A DNA stretch of 31,970 nucleotides from a virus. Positions within the stretch are counted from its first letter, which is position 1. Each line of letters begins with the position of its first letter. Positions 18,763 to 28,166 of this stretch are shown here, piece by piece. A program made the position numbers and the translations under genes. The DNA is taken from IMG/VR virus record IMGVR_UViG_3300048017_000130, positions 1 to 31,970 of that record. The stretch is one strand, 5' to 3'. The notes under the pieces were generated by a model. That model saw only the letters and a list, made by a program, of their open reading frames with translations, did not search any database and was not told where the DNA came from.

Positions 18763-19617
18763 ATGAGCGATCCAGTACTAGAACTAATTAACAAAAACGG
18801 TTTAGCATTTAGCGTGTCCGGCCGTGACTACCTGATTAAATGCTTAAACCCCGATCACGAGGATTCAAATCCTAGTTTTCGAGTTGATAAAGTTACTGGC
18901 GTTGCTCATTGCTTCAGTTGCGGCTTTAAAACTAACTTATTCAAATATTATGGGGTTTTTACTAACCCTGTACCAATGAAAATTGCGGCCCTCAAGGAAA
19001 AATTAAATGAGCTAAAAACAAGCGGCACGGGGCTAGACCTACCCAACGGTCATACTCCTTACTTGAAGCAGTTCCGTGGCATTAGTCCACAAACACTAAA
19101 ATACTTTGGTGCTTTTTATACAAATCAAGTAGAAAAGCTCATAGACCGAATTATTTTTCCAGTCAAAGATATCACTGGTAAAACAGTGGTATTTGTCGGC
19201 AGACATACACTATCAAACGGAAATCCCAGATATATCAACTATCCTAGCGGTGTTCGTATGCCTGTGTTTCCAACGCATCTTCCTAGCGGCTATCAGTCCA
19301 TGGTAATTGTCGAAGGTGTGTTTGATATGTTAAATTTGTACGACAAAGGTTTAGAGAATGTTGTTTGCGCTTTTGGCACAAACACACTACAAAACGAAAC
19401 AAAACAAAAACTATTGCCGTTTAAAGCACAAGGTATTACTCACATATACTTGTTGTTTGACGGAGATGATGCAGGCGACAAAGCCGCTAAAGCACTAAAA
19501 CCATTAATTGAAGCTGAAAACTTTATTGTTGAGATTGTTAAATTGCCAGATGGTGTAGACCCAGGCGAACTCTCACAAGATGATGTAAATTCAATTGCAG
19601 AGTATATAACCAAATAA
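18763..19617 (+). CDS. DnaG-type primase
   Basis: A 284-residue short primase. The CHC2-type zinc site is C27-x4-H32 with C50-x2-C53. The TOPRIM part follows: a VFVGRH region, MVIVEGVFDML (catalytic Glu) and LLFDGDDAGDKAA (metal-binding DxD). The helicase-binding C-terminal domain of cellular DnaG is absent, as in other phage primases. It makes RNA primers for the polymerase encoded 29 nt later. Placement between helicase and polymerase is the expected order. Confidence 0.92.
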   Translation: MSDPVLELINKNGLAFSVSGRDYLIKCLNPDHEDSNPSFRVDKVTGVAHCFSCGFKTNLFKYYGVFTNPVPMKIAALKEKLNELKTSGTGLDLPNGHTPYLKQFRGISPQTLKYFGAFYTNQVEKLIDRIIFPVKDITGKTVVFVGRHTLSNGNPRYINYPSGVRMPVFPTHLPSGYQSMVIVEGVFDMLNLYDKGLENVVCAFGTNTLQNETKQKLLPFKAQGITHIYLLFDGDDAGDKAAKALKPLIEAENFIVEIVKLPDGVDPGELSQDDVNSIAEYITK

Positions 19618-19646
19618 TAGCCAAATACGCTATAAGAAAGTATTAA

Positions 19647-21935
19647 ATGAAAGTTGCACTAATCGATAAAGCCCCTAATCGTACTCGTTATCAAGATTAT
19701 TTTGAGTTCGAGTTTGACCACTACCATATGAGTAGTGTGCCTATTACCAAGTTACTGAAAAAAGACGTAGACTTGCAAGTAGACTTGGAGCCATACGACT
19801 ATGTTATTCTTGTTGGTGCAGAAGCTGCCAAAGAATACGCTAAGATTACTTCAGTAACTAACATGGCAGGTCAGTTAGTTAATGACAAATTCATTGCTAT
19901 CTCAAACCCAGCAATGTTGGCTTTTAAACCAGAAGGTAAGCCAGATTTTCAGCGCGCTTGTGATCGTATTCACAAGTATATGAAAGGCACACTAAAGCCA
20001 GCTACCGAAGGTGATTTCAAAGGTATTGATCGCACTGACGAAGCCCGAGAGTTTTTGTTAGAAGTACTTGAAAGTGCTCAAGGCTATGTGGCAATTGATA
20101 CTGAGACAACTGGCTTATATCCACGTGATGGATATGTGCTTGGTGTTTCGCTTAGTTATAAAACCAAGCACGGTCGTTATATCCTATGCGATGCAATGGA
20201 CGAAGAGTGCATTGAACTACTACAAAAGATTTGCAATACCTTTACAATGGTATTTCACAACATGAAGTTTGACTATAAAATGTTAGCCTATCACTTGGCA
20301 CTGACATTTGATCGTAGCAAAGTTCATGATACTATGGTTATGCACTATGTATTGGACGAAACCGATAGTCATGGTTTGAAACCATTAGCACTCAAGTACA
20401 CAGACTACGGAGATTATGATTCAGAACTAGACGACTTTAAAAAGTCTTACTGTGCTGCCAACGGCATTTTACAAGACGATTTTACTTACGACCTTATACC
20501 TTTTGACACTATTAGTCGTTATGCAAGTATTGATACTGCTGTAACTTATGATCTATTCATGAAGTTCTGGCCTATTGTCCAACAAAACGAGAAATTGCGT
20601 TTTGTATACGAAACTATCTTGATTCCTGGCACGTTGTTCTTGATGGACATGGAAGAAGTAGGAATTCCTATTAGCCAAGAGCGTATGGCTGCTGCTAATT
20701 TGTATTTGGACGAAGAAATTGAAAAAGCCAAGCAAGTAGTATATGGTTTTGAAGAAGTCAAGCGTTTTGAGAAAGATACTGGCAAAATCTTTAATCCCAA
20801 TAGTGTTATGCAGTTACGAGTTGTTCTTTTTGATTACCTTGGACTTAACCCTACAGGAAAGAAAACTGCTACTGGTGCTGTTTCAACAGATGCAGAAGTG
20901 CTAGAACAGCTTAGTGAAGAACATCCGCTTCCAGCGGCTATTTTAAAGGTACGACAGCTTGGAAAAATCCAAAATACCTATATTTCGAAGATTTTACCAG
21001 AACTTGATCGTGATGGTCGTATTCGTACAAATTTTAATCTTATATTTACTACTAGCGGTCGGCTTAGTAGTTCTGGCAAGTTCAACGCTCAGCAAATACC
21101 TCGCGACAATCCTATTATCAAAGGTTGTATCAAAGCTCCAGCGGGCTACAAAATTGTATCGCAAGATTTGACCACAGCAGAGATGTATTATGCTGCTGTG
21201 CTATCAGGTGACAAGAATCTGCAAGAAGTATTTTCCAGCGGCGGAGACTTTCACTCAACTATTGCTAAAATGGTGTTTGATTTGCCTGGCCCAGTTGAAG
21301 AAGTTAAAAAGAAGTATGGCGCTATGCGTCAATCAGCTAAAGCTATTAGTTTCGGCATTTTGTATGGTTCTGGTGCTAACAAAGTATCACAAACTGTGTC
21401 AAAAGCCACTGGCGAAGACTACCCCGTAGATCGTGCCAGAGACGATATTAAATCTTACTTTAAGAAATTTAGTAAGCTAAAAAACTGGTTAGATACTCGC
21501 AAATCATTTATTGAACAAAATGGATACACCTACTCATTCTTTGGCAGAAAACGCCGGTTACCAAATGTCTTTAGCTCAGATAAGGGTATTGCAGCACACG
21601 AAGTCCGTTCAGGAATCAATGCTGAAGTACAAAGCCTTGCCTCAGACGTTAATTTACTTGGTGCAATGCGAACTGCTGACGAAATTAAAGCAAAAGGCCT
21701 TGACGCAAACATCTTCATGCTAGTACATGACTCAATCGTAGCACTAGTAAAAGAAGAACACGTAGAACAGTATTGTGAAATCTTAAAGCGTAATACTCAA
21801 CACAAGTGGGGTTGCGAGATTCCTAATGCTCCTATTGGTGTTGACCAAGACATTGGCGATGATTACAGTTTTGGCGACTGGGAAGGCTACTATGAAGTTA
21901 CAGGAGATCGTATTTCCCGTATTCAGGCTGGGTGA
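19647..21935 (+). CDS. polA: DNA polymerase I-type (family A) with 3'-5' exonuclease
   Basis: A 762-residue family A polymerase. Exonuclease: VAIDTETTGL (148-157, D151/E153), VFHNMKFDYKML and YASIDTAVTYDLF. Polymerase: motif A VSQDLTTAEMYYAAV (S505, D507), O-helix R561-x3-K565-x3-F569-x3-Y573-G574, and motif C VHDS (H694, D695), where cellular enzymes have HDE. Motif A reads SQDLTTAE rather than DYSQIELR, so only the key Asp is kept. The 5' nuclease domain is a separate gene at 28673. The next gene starts 44 nt before this stop. Confidence 0.95.
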   Translation: MKVALIDKAPNRTRYQDYFEFEFDHYHMSSVPITKLLKKDVDLQVDLEPYDYVILVGAEAAKEYAKITSVTNMAGQLVNDKFIAISNPAMLAFKPEGKPDFQRACDRIHKYMKGTLKPATEGDFKGIDRTDEAREFLLEVLESAQGYVAIDTETTGLYPRDGYVLGVSLSYKTKHGRYILCDAMDEECIELLQKICNTFTMVFHNMKFDYKMLAYHLALTFDRSKVHDTMVMHYVLDETDSHGLKPLALKYTDYGDYDSELDDFKKSYCAANGILQDDFTYDLIPFDTISRYASIDTAVTYDLFMKFWPIVQQNEKLRFVYETILIPGTLFLMDMEEVGIPISQERMAAANLYLDEEIEKAKQVVYGFEEVKRFEKDTGKIFNPNSVMQLRVVLFDYLGLNPTGKKTATGAVSTDAEVLEQLSEEHPLPAAILKVRQLGKIQNTYISKILPELDRDGRIRTNFNLIFTTSGRLSSSGKFNAQQIPRDNPIIKGCIKAPAGYKIVSQDLTTAEMYYAAVLSGDKNLQEVFSSGGDFHSTIAKMVFDLPGPVEEVKKKYGAMRQSAKAISFGILYGSGANKVSQTVSKATGEDYPVDRARDDIKSYFKKFSKLKNWLDTRKSFIEQNGYTYSFFGRKRRLPNVFSSDKGIAAHEVRSGINAEVQSLASDVNLLGAMRTADEIKAKGLDANIFMLVHDSIVALVKEEHVEQYCEILKRNTQHKWGCEIPNAPIGVDQDIGDDYSFGDWEGYYEVTGDRISRIQAG

Positions 21936-22422
21936 GAAGCAGCCTTTTGAAGATGGTGGCATAGTATACTACAAATCAGAGTATAGTGATAAGGATACTG
22001 CTGAACACACAACAAATTATAGGTTCGTAGACGATAAGTCTATAGATAAACCAACTCTAGGTTTACGCAGACTCGCTTTGCAAGGTAAAGCAACGTTATT
22101 CCCTATAAGTTCAGCAGTATACTTTCTAGTAGACATTATTAAGTTAGCAAAATCTACTACGTGGTTTATTGATAGCCACGGACGAGTTTTTCAACATAAA
22201 AAAACTACACGCGCCAAACTGACAACAAAGAAGATTACTAAAGTGTTACCTGCGGAGGGCATAGGGTGTGTATTAGAACTTGAAGGTGTGTCTCACAGAT
22301 TCAAAACTATGATACAGCCCGAGAGCCATCATCAATATGCAGGAGTTTTATATATGGATAACAGTTATTTATTTTACGGATACTACGAATATCCACAAAA
22401 AGACACGTGGAGACTAGTATAA
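21892..22422 (+). CDS. Conserved phage-type hypothetical protein
   Basis: A 176-residue protein beginning MKLQEIVFPVFRLGEKQPFEDGGI. I chose this ATG because GGGAAGGC lies just upstream; longer frames extend into the polymerase gene without a ribosome binding site. It is beta-rich (VYYKSEYSDKDT..., VFQHKKTTRAKLTTKKITKV) and ends GYYEYPQKDTWRLV. I recall similar proteins beside polymerase genes in other phages, but not their function. It overlaps the polymerase end by 44 nt and the helicase ATG by 1 nt. Confidence 0.76.
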   Translation: MKLQEIVFPVFRLGEKQPFEDGGIVYYKSEYSDKDTAEHTTNYRFVDDKSIDKPTLGLRRLALQGKATLFPISSAVYFLVDIIKLAKSTTWFIDSHGRVFQHKKTTRAKLTTKKITKVLPAEGIGCVLELEGVSHRFKTMIQPESHHQYAGVLYMDNSYLFYGYYEYPQKDTWRLV

Positions 22423-23714
22423 TGGCAAAAGCAGTAATTAGCAATAGAATCTACATCGACAATCCAGGCGTAGAGCATACTAAGCACGTAATTAAATCTC
22501 TTACCTATAAAATTCACAAAGATACTGGTTCAAAAAAGTTTGCTAGTGTAGAAACTATCAAGAACTATAAGTCGCTAATCAAAGGTATTTTATCTATTCC
22601 GCAAGGACGTAGTGATCTAATACCTAGTGGATATGAAATCATTGATAAGCGAGTTCTAGTACCAGTACCTTTTCCTGACCCTAAGTTTGAGCTATATGAC
22701 GATCAGCAAACCATCTACGACCAAGTCAATGATACTGTTTTTATCAACGCCTTGCCTGGCTGGGGCAAGACCTTTACTGCGCTACATCTGGCAAGAAAGT
22801 TTGAACAAAAAACCTTGGTTATCACACATACAGCTGCCTTACGAGACCAGTGGTGTGAAGAAATACGAACGCTATTCGGGACGGACTGCGGAGTTATTGG
22901 TGGTGGACGAGTTGATCACGACGACCATTTTATCACAGTTGCCAATATCCAGACCTTGGTTAAACACACTGCAGAATTGGCTAAAGAGTTTGGGACTGTT
23001 ATCTTGGACGAAGCACACCACTGTCCTGCCACTACATTTGCAGGAACAATTGATGCCTTCCATGCCCGTTATCGTATTGCCTTATCAGGCACGATGCAAC
23101 GCAAAGACGGCAAACACATATTATTCAAGGATTATTTCGGCTCGCAGGTATTAAAGCCTCCCGTGTCAAATACAATTCCTCCTACCATTCATATGGTAAA
23201 AAGTGGCATTACACTTAAACCTAATGCAACTTGGGTAGACAAGATCACTGATCTTACTCAAGACGAAAAATACAGACAATTTATTGCAGACATAGCTAAA
23301 ATGCACGTCGCCGAAGGGCACAGCGTTTTAGTTATCGCTGATCGAGTAGAATTCTTAGAAAAGGTAAAAGACTATGTTGGTGACACGTGTTTGTTGGTTA
23401 CTGGGAACACCAGTTTTGAAGACAGACAAAGAGCAAAAGCTCAAATCCTTGCCAAAGAAAAAATGTGCATTGCTGGAAGCAGGCAAATATTTTCAGAGGG
23501 TATCTCAATCAACATCCTTAGCTGCGTGATATTAGCAGTACCCATGTCAAACGATAGTTTACTAGAACAAATTGCTGGTCGCATTATGCGGATGCATGAA
23601 GGTAAACTAGACCCAATCATAGTAGATATTCAGTTTGCTGGATATGCAGATAAAAAGCAAAACACAGATAGGTTAGGGCTTTACTTACGCAAAGGCTGGA
23701 AAGTCTTAGCGTAG
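22422..23714 (+). CDS. UvsW-like DEAH-box SF2 helicase
   Basis: A 430-residue SF2 helicase. Motif I ALPGWGKTF (110-118), Ia TLVITHTAALRDQW (131-144), II ILDEAHHCPA (194-203), III ALSGT, V IFSEGISINIL and VI QIAGRIMR (ring-finger Arg). N-terminal 80 residues form an extra domain with IPQGRSDLIPSGYEI, also seen in UvsW. UvsW unwinds branched DNA and R-loops and moves phage replication from origin- to recombination-driven. It shares a 1-nt overlap with the gene before it. Size is slightly under T4 UvsW (503). Confidence 0.88.
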   Translation: MAKAVISNRIYIDNPGVEHTKHVIKSLTYKIHKDTGSKKFASVETIKNYKSLIKGILSIPQGRSDLIPSGYEIIDKRVLVPVPFPDPKFELYDDQQTIYDQVNDTVFINALPGWGKTFTALHLARKFEQKTLVITHTAALRDQWCEEIRTLFGTDCGVIGGGRVDHDDHFITVANIQTLVKHTAELAKEFGTVILDEAHHCPATTFAGTIDAFHARYRIALSGTMQRKDGKHILFKDYFGSQVLKPPVSNTIPPTIHMVKSGITLKPNATWVDKITDLTQDEKYRQFIADIAKMHVAEGHSVLVIADRVEFLEKVKDYVGDTCLLVTGNTSFEDRQRAKAQILAKEKMCIAGSRQIFSEGISINILSCVILAVPMSNDSLLEQIAGRIMRMHEGKLDPIIVDIQFAGYADKKQNTDRLGLYLRKGWKVLA

Positions 23715-23726
23715 ATAAAATTTCAC

Positions 23727-23755
23727 TTGTCACAGAGTATCCAAAATGGTATAAT
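23727..23755 (+). promoter_or_regulatory. Sigma70-type promoter
   Basis: TTGTCA (23727-23732, context TCACTTGTCA), 17 bp, TATAAT (23750-23755). The 10-bp stretch upstream of this -35 box (TTTCACTTGT) is also found at the ligase B promoter. Confidence 0.8.
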
Positions 23756-23774
23756 AGTTATTAAGTTTCAGTAT

Positions 23775-24158
23775 ATGACCCTTTTCTTTAACCTTGGATT
23801 GCTTGAGTCCACGACTCAATGTGATTCCACAAAGTTAGTTGAAACCTTAAGATTGCACTTTATTAGAAAATCTATTCCTAAAAACCAATACAGTAAAATC
23901 AAACCGATTTTTAACTTAAAAGGCAATAGTTTTCTAATAAACCCTGCAGCCTTATTTACTGATACCTCAACAGATATTGTACACAAAGCACAATACATTC
24001 GTTTAGCGGGGCGTAGAACATACGCAATATATAAACATTACGGTTACACATATCTAGACCTATCTTACTATTCAGATATTGACCTAAACGCAATAAAATC
24101 AAATCCGCTACTAAAAATCACAGAAAACAAAATTCACTTCAAATACGAGGACAAATAA
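23775..24158 (+). CDS. Hypothetical protein upstream of ssDNA-binding protein
   Basis: A 127-residue protein starting MTLFFNLGLLESTTQ. The ATG at 23775 is used because the in-frame upstream start lies on the promoter. It is Lys/Ile/Tyr rich, with KLVETLRLHFIRKSIPKNQ helical and beta strands later. It lacks a clear ribosome binding site, so translation may be weak. Not recognised; it precedes the SSB-like gene by 2 nt and may be its partner. Confidence 0.66.
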   Translation: MTLFFNLGLLESTTQCDSTKLVETLRLHFIRKSIPKNQYSKIKPIFNLKGNSFLINPAALFTDTSTDIVHKAQYIRLAGRRTYAIYKHYGYTYLDLSYYSDIDLNAIKSNPLLKITENKIHFKYEDK

Positions 24159-24160
24159 AA

Positions 24161-24802
24161 ATGGCACTTAGCTTTAAAAACACCAAAGGTAAAGCACAAT
24201 CAAACAAAGTCGAATCTTACGAATACAAAGATGGCGAAAACACAGTCCGCTTGATTGGCGGAGTTCTTCCACGATATATTTACTGGCTGAAAGGCACAAA
24301 TAACAAAGATATCCCTATTGAATGTTTAGCATTTAGTCGTGAAAAGGAGAAATTTGATAACCTTGAGAAAGATCACGTTACTGAGTATTATCCAGAAGCC
24401 AAGTGCTCTTGGAGCTATTCTGTAAATTGTATTGACCCTAAGTCGCAAAAAGTTGTTGCTCTTAACTTGAAAAAGAAGTTGTTTGAGCAAATCGTTACAG
24501 CGGCTGAAGATTTAGGAGATCCTACTGACTACGATACAGGTTGGGATGTTGTATTCAAGCGTGTTAAGACAGGCCCACTGCCTTTTAACGTTGAGTACAC
24601 ACTGCAGGTTTTGCGTTGCAAACCACGTGCATTAACACCTGAAGAGCGCGCTATGGCTGATGCTGCTAAGTCTATTGACGAGAAATTTCCTCGTCCTACA
24701 GAAGCAGATGTAAAAGCATTGTTGGAAAAGATTACTAGCCAGCAAGATGAAGATGGCGAAGCCGAATCGTCTGAACAAGAAGCAGTCAAAGAACTAGGTT
24801 AA
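24161..24802 (+). CDS. Putative single-stranded DNA-binding protein (gp32-like type)
   Basis: A 213-residue protein. Residues 15-150 look like a phage OB-type core with YEYKDGENTVRLIGGVLPRY, the IPIECLAF strand, YYPEAKCSWSYSVNCID and ALNLKKKLFEQI; only two of the Cys are spaced as for a zinc site. The tail from residue 185 is acidic (DEDGEAESSEQE), as in SSBs, where it contacts partner proteins. It is read after the unknown gene at 23775 and is followed by a terminator. Position in the replication module supports the assignment, which is moderately sure. Confidence 0.7.
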   Translation: MALSFKNTKGKAQSNKVESYEYKDGENTVRLIGGVLPRYIYWLKGTNNKDIPIECLAFSREKEKFDNLEKDHVTEYYPEAKCSWSYSVNCIDPKSQKVVALNLKKKLFEQIVTAAEDLGDPTDYDTGWDVVFKRVKTGPLPFNVEYTLQVLRCKPRALTPEERAMADAAKSIDEKFPRPTEADVKALLEKITSQQDEDGEAESSEQEAVKELG

Positions 24803-24807
24803 AAATC

Positions 24808-24843
24808 AAAGCCCGCTAAACGAAATGCTTAGCGGGCTTTTCT
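24808..24843 (+). terminator. Intrinsic terminator
   Basis: GCCCGCTAA (24811-24819) pairs with TTAGCGGGC (24829-24837) with a 9-nt loop, followed by TTTTCT. It follows the SSB stop by 8 nt. A longer reading of the next gene would start inside it and is rejected. Confidence 0.92.
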
Positions 24844-24857
24844 GTCTCAAGGGCAAA

Positions 24858-25814
24858 ATGAAAGTATTATTTACAGCTGACGTCCATATTAAATTGGGTC
24901 AGAAGAACGTACCTATTGATTGGGCTAAAAATAGGTTTAATATGCTGTGGTCACAGCTACGCACAATGCAAAAAGACTGCGATCTTTTTGTTATTGGTGG
25001 TGATGTGTTTGATAAACTTCCCAACATGGAAGAATTAGAAACATATTTTGACCTAGTAACTCATTGTGATATTCGAACAATTATCTATGCTGGAAATCAC
25101 GAAGCAGTTAAAAAAGACACAACATTTCTTAGTAACTTAAAACAAGTTACTAACAGATTGAATTCCAATGTGGAAATTATCGATGACTATTGCAAAATAG
25201 AAAACATGGATTTTATTCCTTACAACAAGCTAAAAGACTTTGAAAAGAATCCTTTTCATATTCGCGGCAATATTTGTTTTACACACGTTCGTGGCGAGAT
25301 TCCTCCACACGTAAAGCCTGAAGTAGATTTAGAAATATTTGCAAGCTATGACCGAGTCTTAGCTGGCGACTTACACAGTTATGAAAACTCTCAAAAAAAT
25401 ATTATCTATCCTGGCAGTCCCGTCACTACTAGTTTTCATCGTCATAATGTGGATACTGGTGTGGTTATACTGGATACCCTCAGCCTAGAACATGAATGGC
25501 GTAAACTAGAGCTACCACAATTACTGCGCAAAACAGTAGGCGTACACGACCCTAAACCGCCAACCGACTACCATCACACAATTTATCAAGTTGAAGGCGA
25601 TATGCAAGAACTTGGTGAGCTTGAGGATTCAGATTTAATTGATCGCAAAGTTATCAAGCGTGATACAGATTCAGCACTGATCTTAGACTCTGAAATGTCT
25701 ATGTCAGAAGAAGTTCGAGAATACTTAACTTATATTTTAGAACTACCCACAGATACTATTGAACGAGTCCTACAGGAGTTCCAAAATTATGCAGACAAAA
25801 TCACAACAGAATAA
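24858..25814 (+). CDS. SbcD/gp47-like exonuclease subunit
   Basis: A 318-residue metallophosphoesterase-type nuclease. Motifs: FTADVH (5-10), FVIGGDVFDK (43-52), IYAGNHE (about 79-85), FTHVRGE, and LAGDLHS. These His/Asp/Asn residues bind two metals. With SbcC (next but one gene) it forms the SbcCD/gp46-gp47 end-processing complex that starts recombination and degrades host DNA. The ATG at 24858 follows AAGGGCAAA. Its 3' end overlaps the glutaredoxin gene by 26 nt. Confidence 0.92.
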   Translation: MKVLFTADVHIKLGQKNVPIDWAKNRFNMLWSQLRTMQKDCDLFVIGGDVFDKLPNMEELETYFDLVTHCDIRTIIYAGNHEAVKKDTTFLSNLKQVTNRLNSNVEIIDDYCKIENMDFIPYNKLKDFEKNPFHIRGNICFTHVRGEIPPHVKPEVDLEIFASYDRVLAGDLHSYENSQKNIIYPGSPVTTSFHRHNVDTGVVILDTLSLEHEWRKLELPQLLRKTVGVHDPKPPTDYHHTIYQVEGDMQELGELEDSDLIDRKVIKRDTDSALILDSEMSMSEEVREYLTYILELPTDTIERVLQEFQNYADKITTE

Positions 25815-26067
25815 AGCCGAAGTTTGGTCACAAACCAACTGCCCTGCATGCCAAGAAGCTAAGCGCTTGTTAAGCGCATATGCTATTGAGTATACTGAGT
25901 GCATGATTGGTGGCGGCACTTATACTAAAAAAGATTTAATTGAAAAAGTACCCAACGCACGCAGCGTTCCACAGATTTTCCTGGATGGTGAATATGTTGG
26001 TGGGCTGCCAGAACTAAAGAAAAGACTCGCTGTAAATGATAACTATAAAACAACTACGATGGGCTAA
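25789..26067 (+). CDS. Glutaredoxin
   Basis: A 92-residue thioredoxin-fold protein. CPAC active site at residues 18-21 (WSQTNCPACQEAKRLL), then a SVPQIFLDGEYVGG stretch with the cis-Pro. It reduces disulphides, most likely those of the ribonucleotide reductase encoded further on. The ATG at 25789 follows CAGGAGTTCCAAAATT. It overlaps SbcD by 26 nt upstream and SbcC by 32 nt downstream; being nested in the SbcCD pair, it is coregulated with recombination genes. Confidence 0.92.
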   Translation: MQTKSQQNKAEVWSQTNCPACQEAKRLLSAYAIEYTECMIGGGTYTKKDLIEKVPNARSVPQIFLDGEYVGGLPELKKRLAVNDNYKTTTMG

Positions 26068-27874
26068 TGCCTTTAGCTACGGAAAAGACAATAAAATTGA
26101 TTTTGTAGCAGCTCCGCTAACACAATTGGTGGGCCGCAATGGTCATGGTAAAAGTTCTATTGCGCTTATTCTTGAAGAAGTGTTATTCAACAAGAATTCA
26201 AAAGGTATTAAGAAAGCAGATATTCTTAATCGCTATGTCAAGGACAAATCATATACTATCGAACTAGACTTTAATCGTGATGGCACAGATTATACAATTA
26301 AGTCTAGTCGCGGTACTTCGCAAACAGTTAAGCTGTTCAAAGAAACAGTAGATATCAGTGCTCACACAGCCACTGCTACCTACAAAATGATTGAGGATAT
26401 CTTAGGTTTTGATCACAAAAGCTTTGCACAGATTGTTTACCAGTCAAATGCATCGAGCCTGGAGTTTTTAACAGCTCCTGATACAGCTCGTAAAAAGTTC
26501 TTGATTGAGATTTTAAACTTAGGCAAGTATACTCGTGCTGCTGAAGTTTTCAAAGAAGTTAGTAGTCAACTAACCAAAGATATTGCTAGTGTACAGTCTC
26601 AGGTAAACACTGTTACAAGTTGGTTAAATAAGTACGAGAAGACGGATTTAACCTTACAAGAATATGTAGAAGAGCCTGTAGTTAAAGACCATGTGGTTGC
26701 AGAAGCTTCTAAACTAGAAGCTAGTATTAGCACTATTGAGTCTACCAACAAAAAGATTTCGCAGAATAATACTTATAAGCAACTACAGTCAAAAATCAAA
26801 CTGCTGCCAGTTCCTGAAAAGCCAACAGCAGACATTGATGCTATTAAGTCCAAAGACCGAGCGTTAAGCAACGAAGTCATTGAATTACAGAAAACTGTAA
26901 AAGACAGCAAAGCTTTTGTAGAAAAAATGGCTAAGCTAGAAGGCGTTTGTCCTACTTGTTTACAGCCAATTGATACTCATAAAATCTCAGAACTAGTTAG
27001 CGAACAACACGATATTCGCGAAGCTAGTGAAGCCAGATTAAATCGTTTGTTTATTGAACTAGAAGAAGTATATGCCGAATCTAATAAATACTCTGAAGGT
27101 TTAACGGCTTGGCAAAATGCTCAAAAATCTCAAGAAGATTGGGAAAAGTATCATACACTTATTGATACAGAACTGCCAGAAGCACTCTTAGATAAACAAA
27201 CGCTACAACAACAATTCACTGAATTACAGAGTTCAATTGCTTCTACAAAACGTCGTATAGTTGAAGCAGAGCAACACAACAAAGAAGTAAGTGCACACAA
27301 TGCTAAAGTAGAATTAGTATCCAAACAGTTGGTAGAAATGAACCAAGAGTTGGAAACTTACAGCGGCAAGCTGCATGAACTCAGCGAACGAATGAGTATT
27401 TTAAATGTTTTAACAAAAACGTTTAGTACAACAGGTTTAGTAGCTTACAAAATCGAATGCTTAGTCAAAGACTTAGAAGACATTACAAATAAATATTTGG
27501 TGGATCTAAGCGACGGTAGGTTTCAAATTGGATTTAAGATCAGTGCCAGCGACAAACTCAATGTTGTTATTACTGATAACGGAAAAGATATTGAAATCTT
27601 AGCACTAAGTGGCGGTGAAAAAGCACGAGTTAATGTGGCTACTTTGTTAGCTATCAGAAAGCTAATGCAAACCCTTTCTAGTTCAAGAATTAATCTATTG
27701 ATACTAGACGAAACCGTAGAGACACTTGATACTGATGGCAAAGAGAAGTTGGTTGAAGTGTTACTACGAGAAGAACATTTAAACACTTTCCTAGTAAGTC
27801 ATGGCTTTAGCCATCCTCTGCTGGAAAAAGTAAATGTTATTAAACGTAACAACATATCCCAAATAGAGGTATAA
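26036..27874 (+). CDS. SbcC/gp46-like ATPase subunit
   Basis: A 612-residue ABC-type ATPase, shorter than cellular SbcC (about 1050) and like T4 gp46 (560). Walker A GRNGHGKS (33-40), long coiled coils (about 165-300 and 310-450), zinc hook CPTC (305-308) in the middle, ABC signature LSGGEK (524-529), Walker B LLILDE with D558/E559. It pairs with SbcD as an ATP-driven exonuclease/endonuclease. The ATG lies 32 nt inside the glutaredoxin gene and the next gene starts 1 nt after the stop codon. Confidence 0.93.
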   Translation: MITIKQLRWANAFSYGKDNKIDFVAAPLTQLVGRNGHGKSSIALILEEVLFNKNSKGIKKADILNRYVKDKSYTIELDFNRDGTDYTIKSSRGTSQTVKLFKETVDISAHTATATYKMIEDILGFDHKSFAQIVYQSNASSLEFLTAPDTARKKFLIEILNLGKYTRAAEVFKEVSSQLTKDIASVQSQVNTVTSWLNKYEKTDLTLQEYVEEPVVKDHVVAEASKLEASISTIESTNKKISQNNTYKQLQSKIKLLPVPEKPTADIDAIKSKDRALSNEVIELQKTVKDSKAFVEKMAKLEGVCPTCLQPIDTHKISELVSEQHDIREASEARLNRLFIELEEVYAESNKYSEGLTAWQNAQKSQEDWEKYHTLIDTELPEALLDKQTLQQQFTELQSSIASTKRRIVEAEQHNKEVSAHNAKVELVSKQLVEMNQELETYSGKLHELSERMSILNVLTKTFSTTGLVAYKIECLVKDLEDITNKYLVDLSDGRFQIGFKISASDKLNVVITDNGKDIEILALSGGEKARVNVATLLAIRKLMQTLSSSRINLLILDETVETLDTDGKEKLVEVLLREEHLNTFLVSHGFSHPLLEKVNVIKRNNISQIEV

Positions 27875-27875
27875 T

Positions 27876-28166
27876 ATGATTTTAGAAAATATTACTGGGG
27901 AAGTAAAAGTAACCGTTGGCAACAAGGCTATTGCAGTCGGAGATACAATCGAAGATGCAGAGTATGCCTCTGTTGCTGTCGCAGGCAAAGGCAAAGCAGT
28001 TTTTCGTGTAGATCCAAATACTACAATTGAACGTTACGGCGTTAAATCAGAAGCAGTTGCAGCGCCAAAACCAGCTCCAGTTAAAGTAGCTCCAGTCGAG
28101 GCAGCTCCAGTGGCTGAACGGGTTACCGAAACCGTGGAAACTCCAGGTAAAACTGCCGAAGCGTAA
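27876..28166 (+). CDS. Hypothetical protein with Pro/Ala-rich tail
   Basis: A 96-residue protein. Residues 1-56 form a small beta domain (ILENITGEVKVTVGNKAI, GDTIEDAEYASVAVAGKG), and residues 58-96 are a Pro/Ala/Val/Glu-rich, probably disordered tail (AAPKPAPVKVAPVEAAPV). It is placed between SbcC and the resolvase, with ATAG AGGT as ribosome binding site. Its stop overlaps the next ATG (TAATG). Not recognised. Confidence 0.7.
   Translation: MILENITGEVKVTVGNKAIAVGDTIEDAEYASVAVAGKGKAVFRVDPNTTIERYGVKSEAVAAPKPAPVKVAPVEAAPVAERVTETVETPGKTAEA

Noticed and set aside
24825-24857. N-terminal extension of the SbcD-like gene
   Set aside because: It begins inside the terminator hairpin; the ATG at 24858 follows a ribosome binding site and gives the standard MKVLFTADVH start.
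27870-27875. TATAAT directly before the ATG at 27876
   Set aside because: No -35 box at 16-18 bp and the -10 box would abut the start codon; more likely chance next to an AGAGG ribosome binding site.
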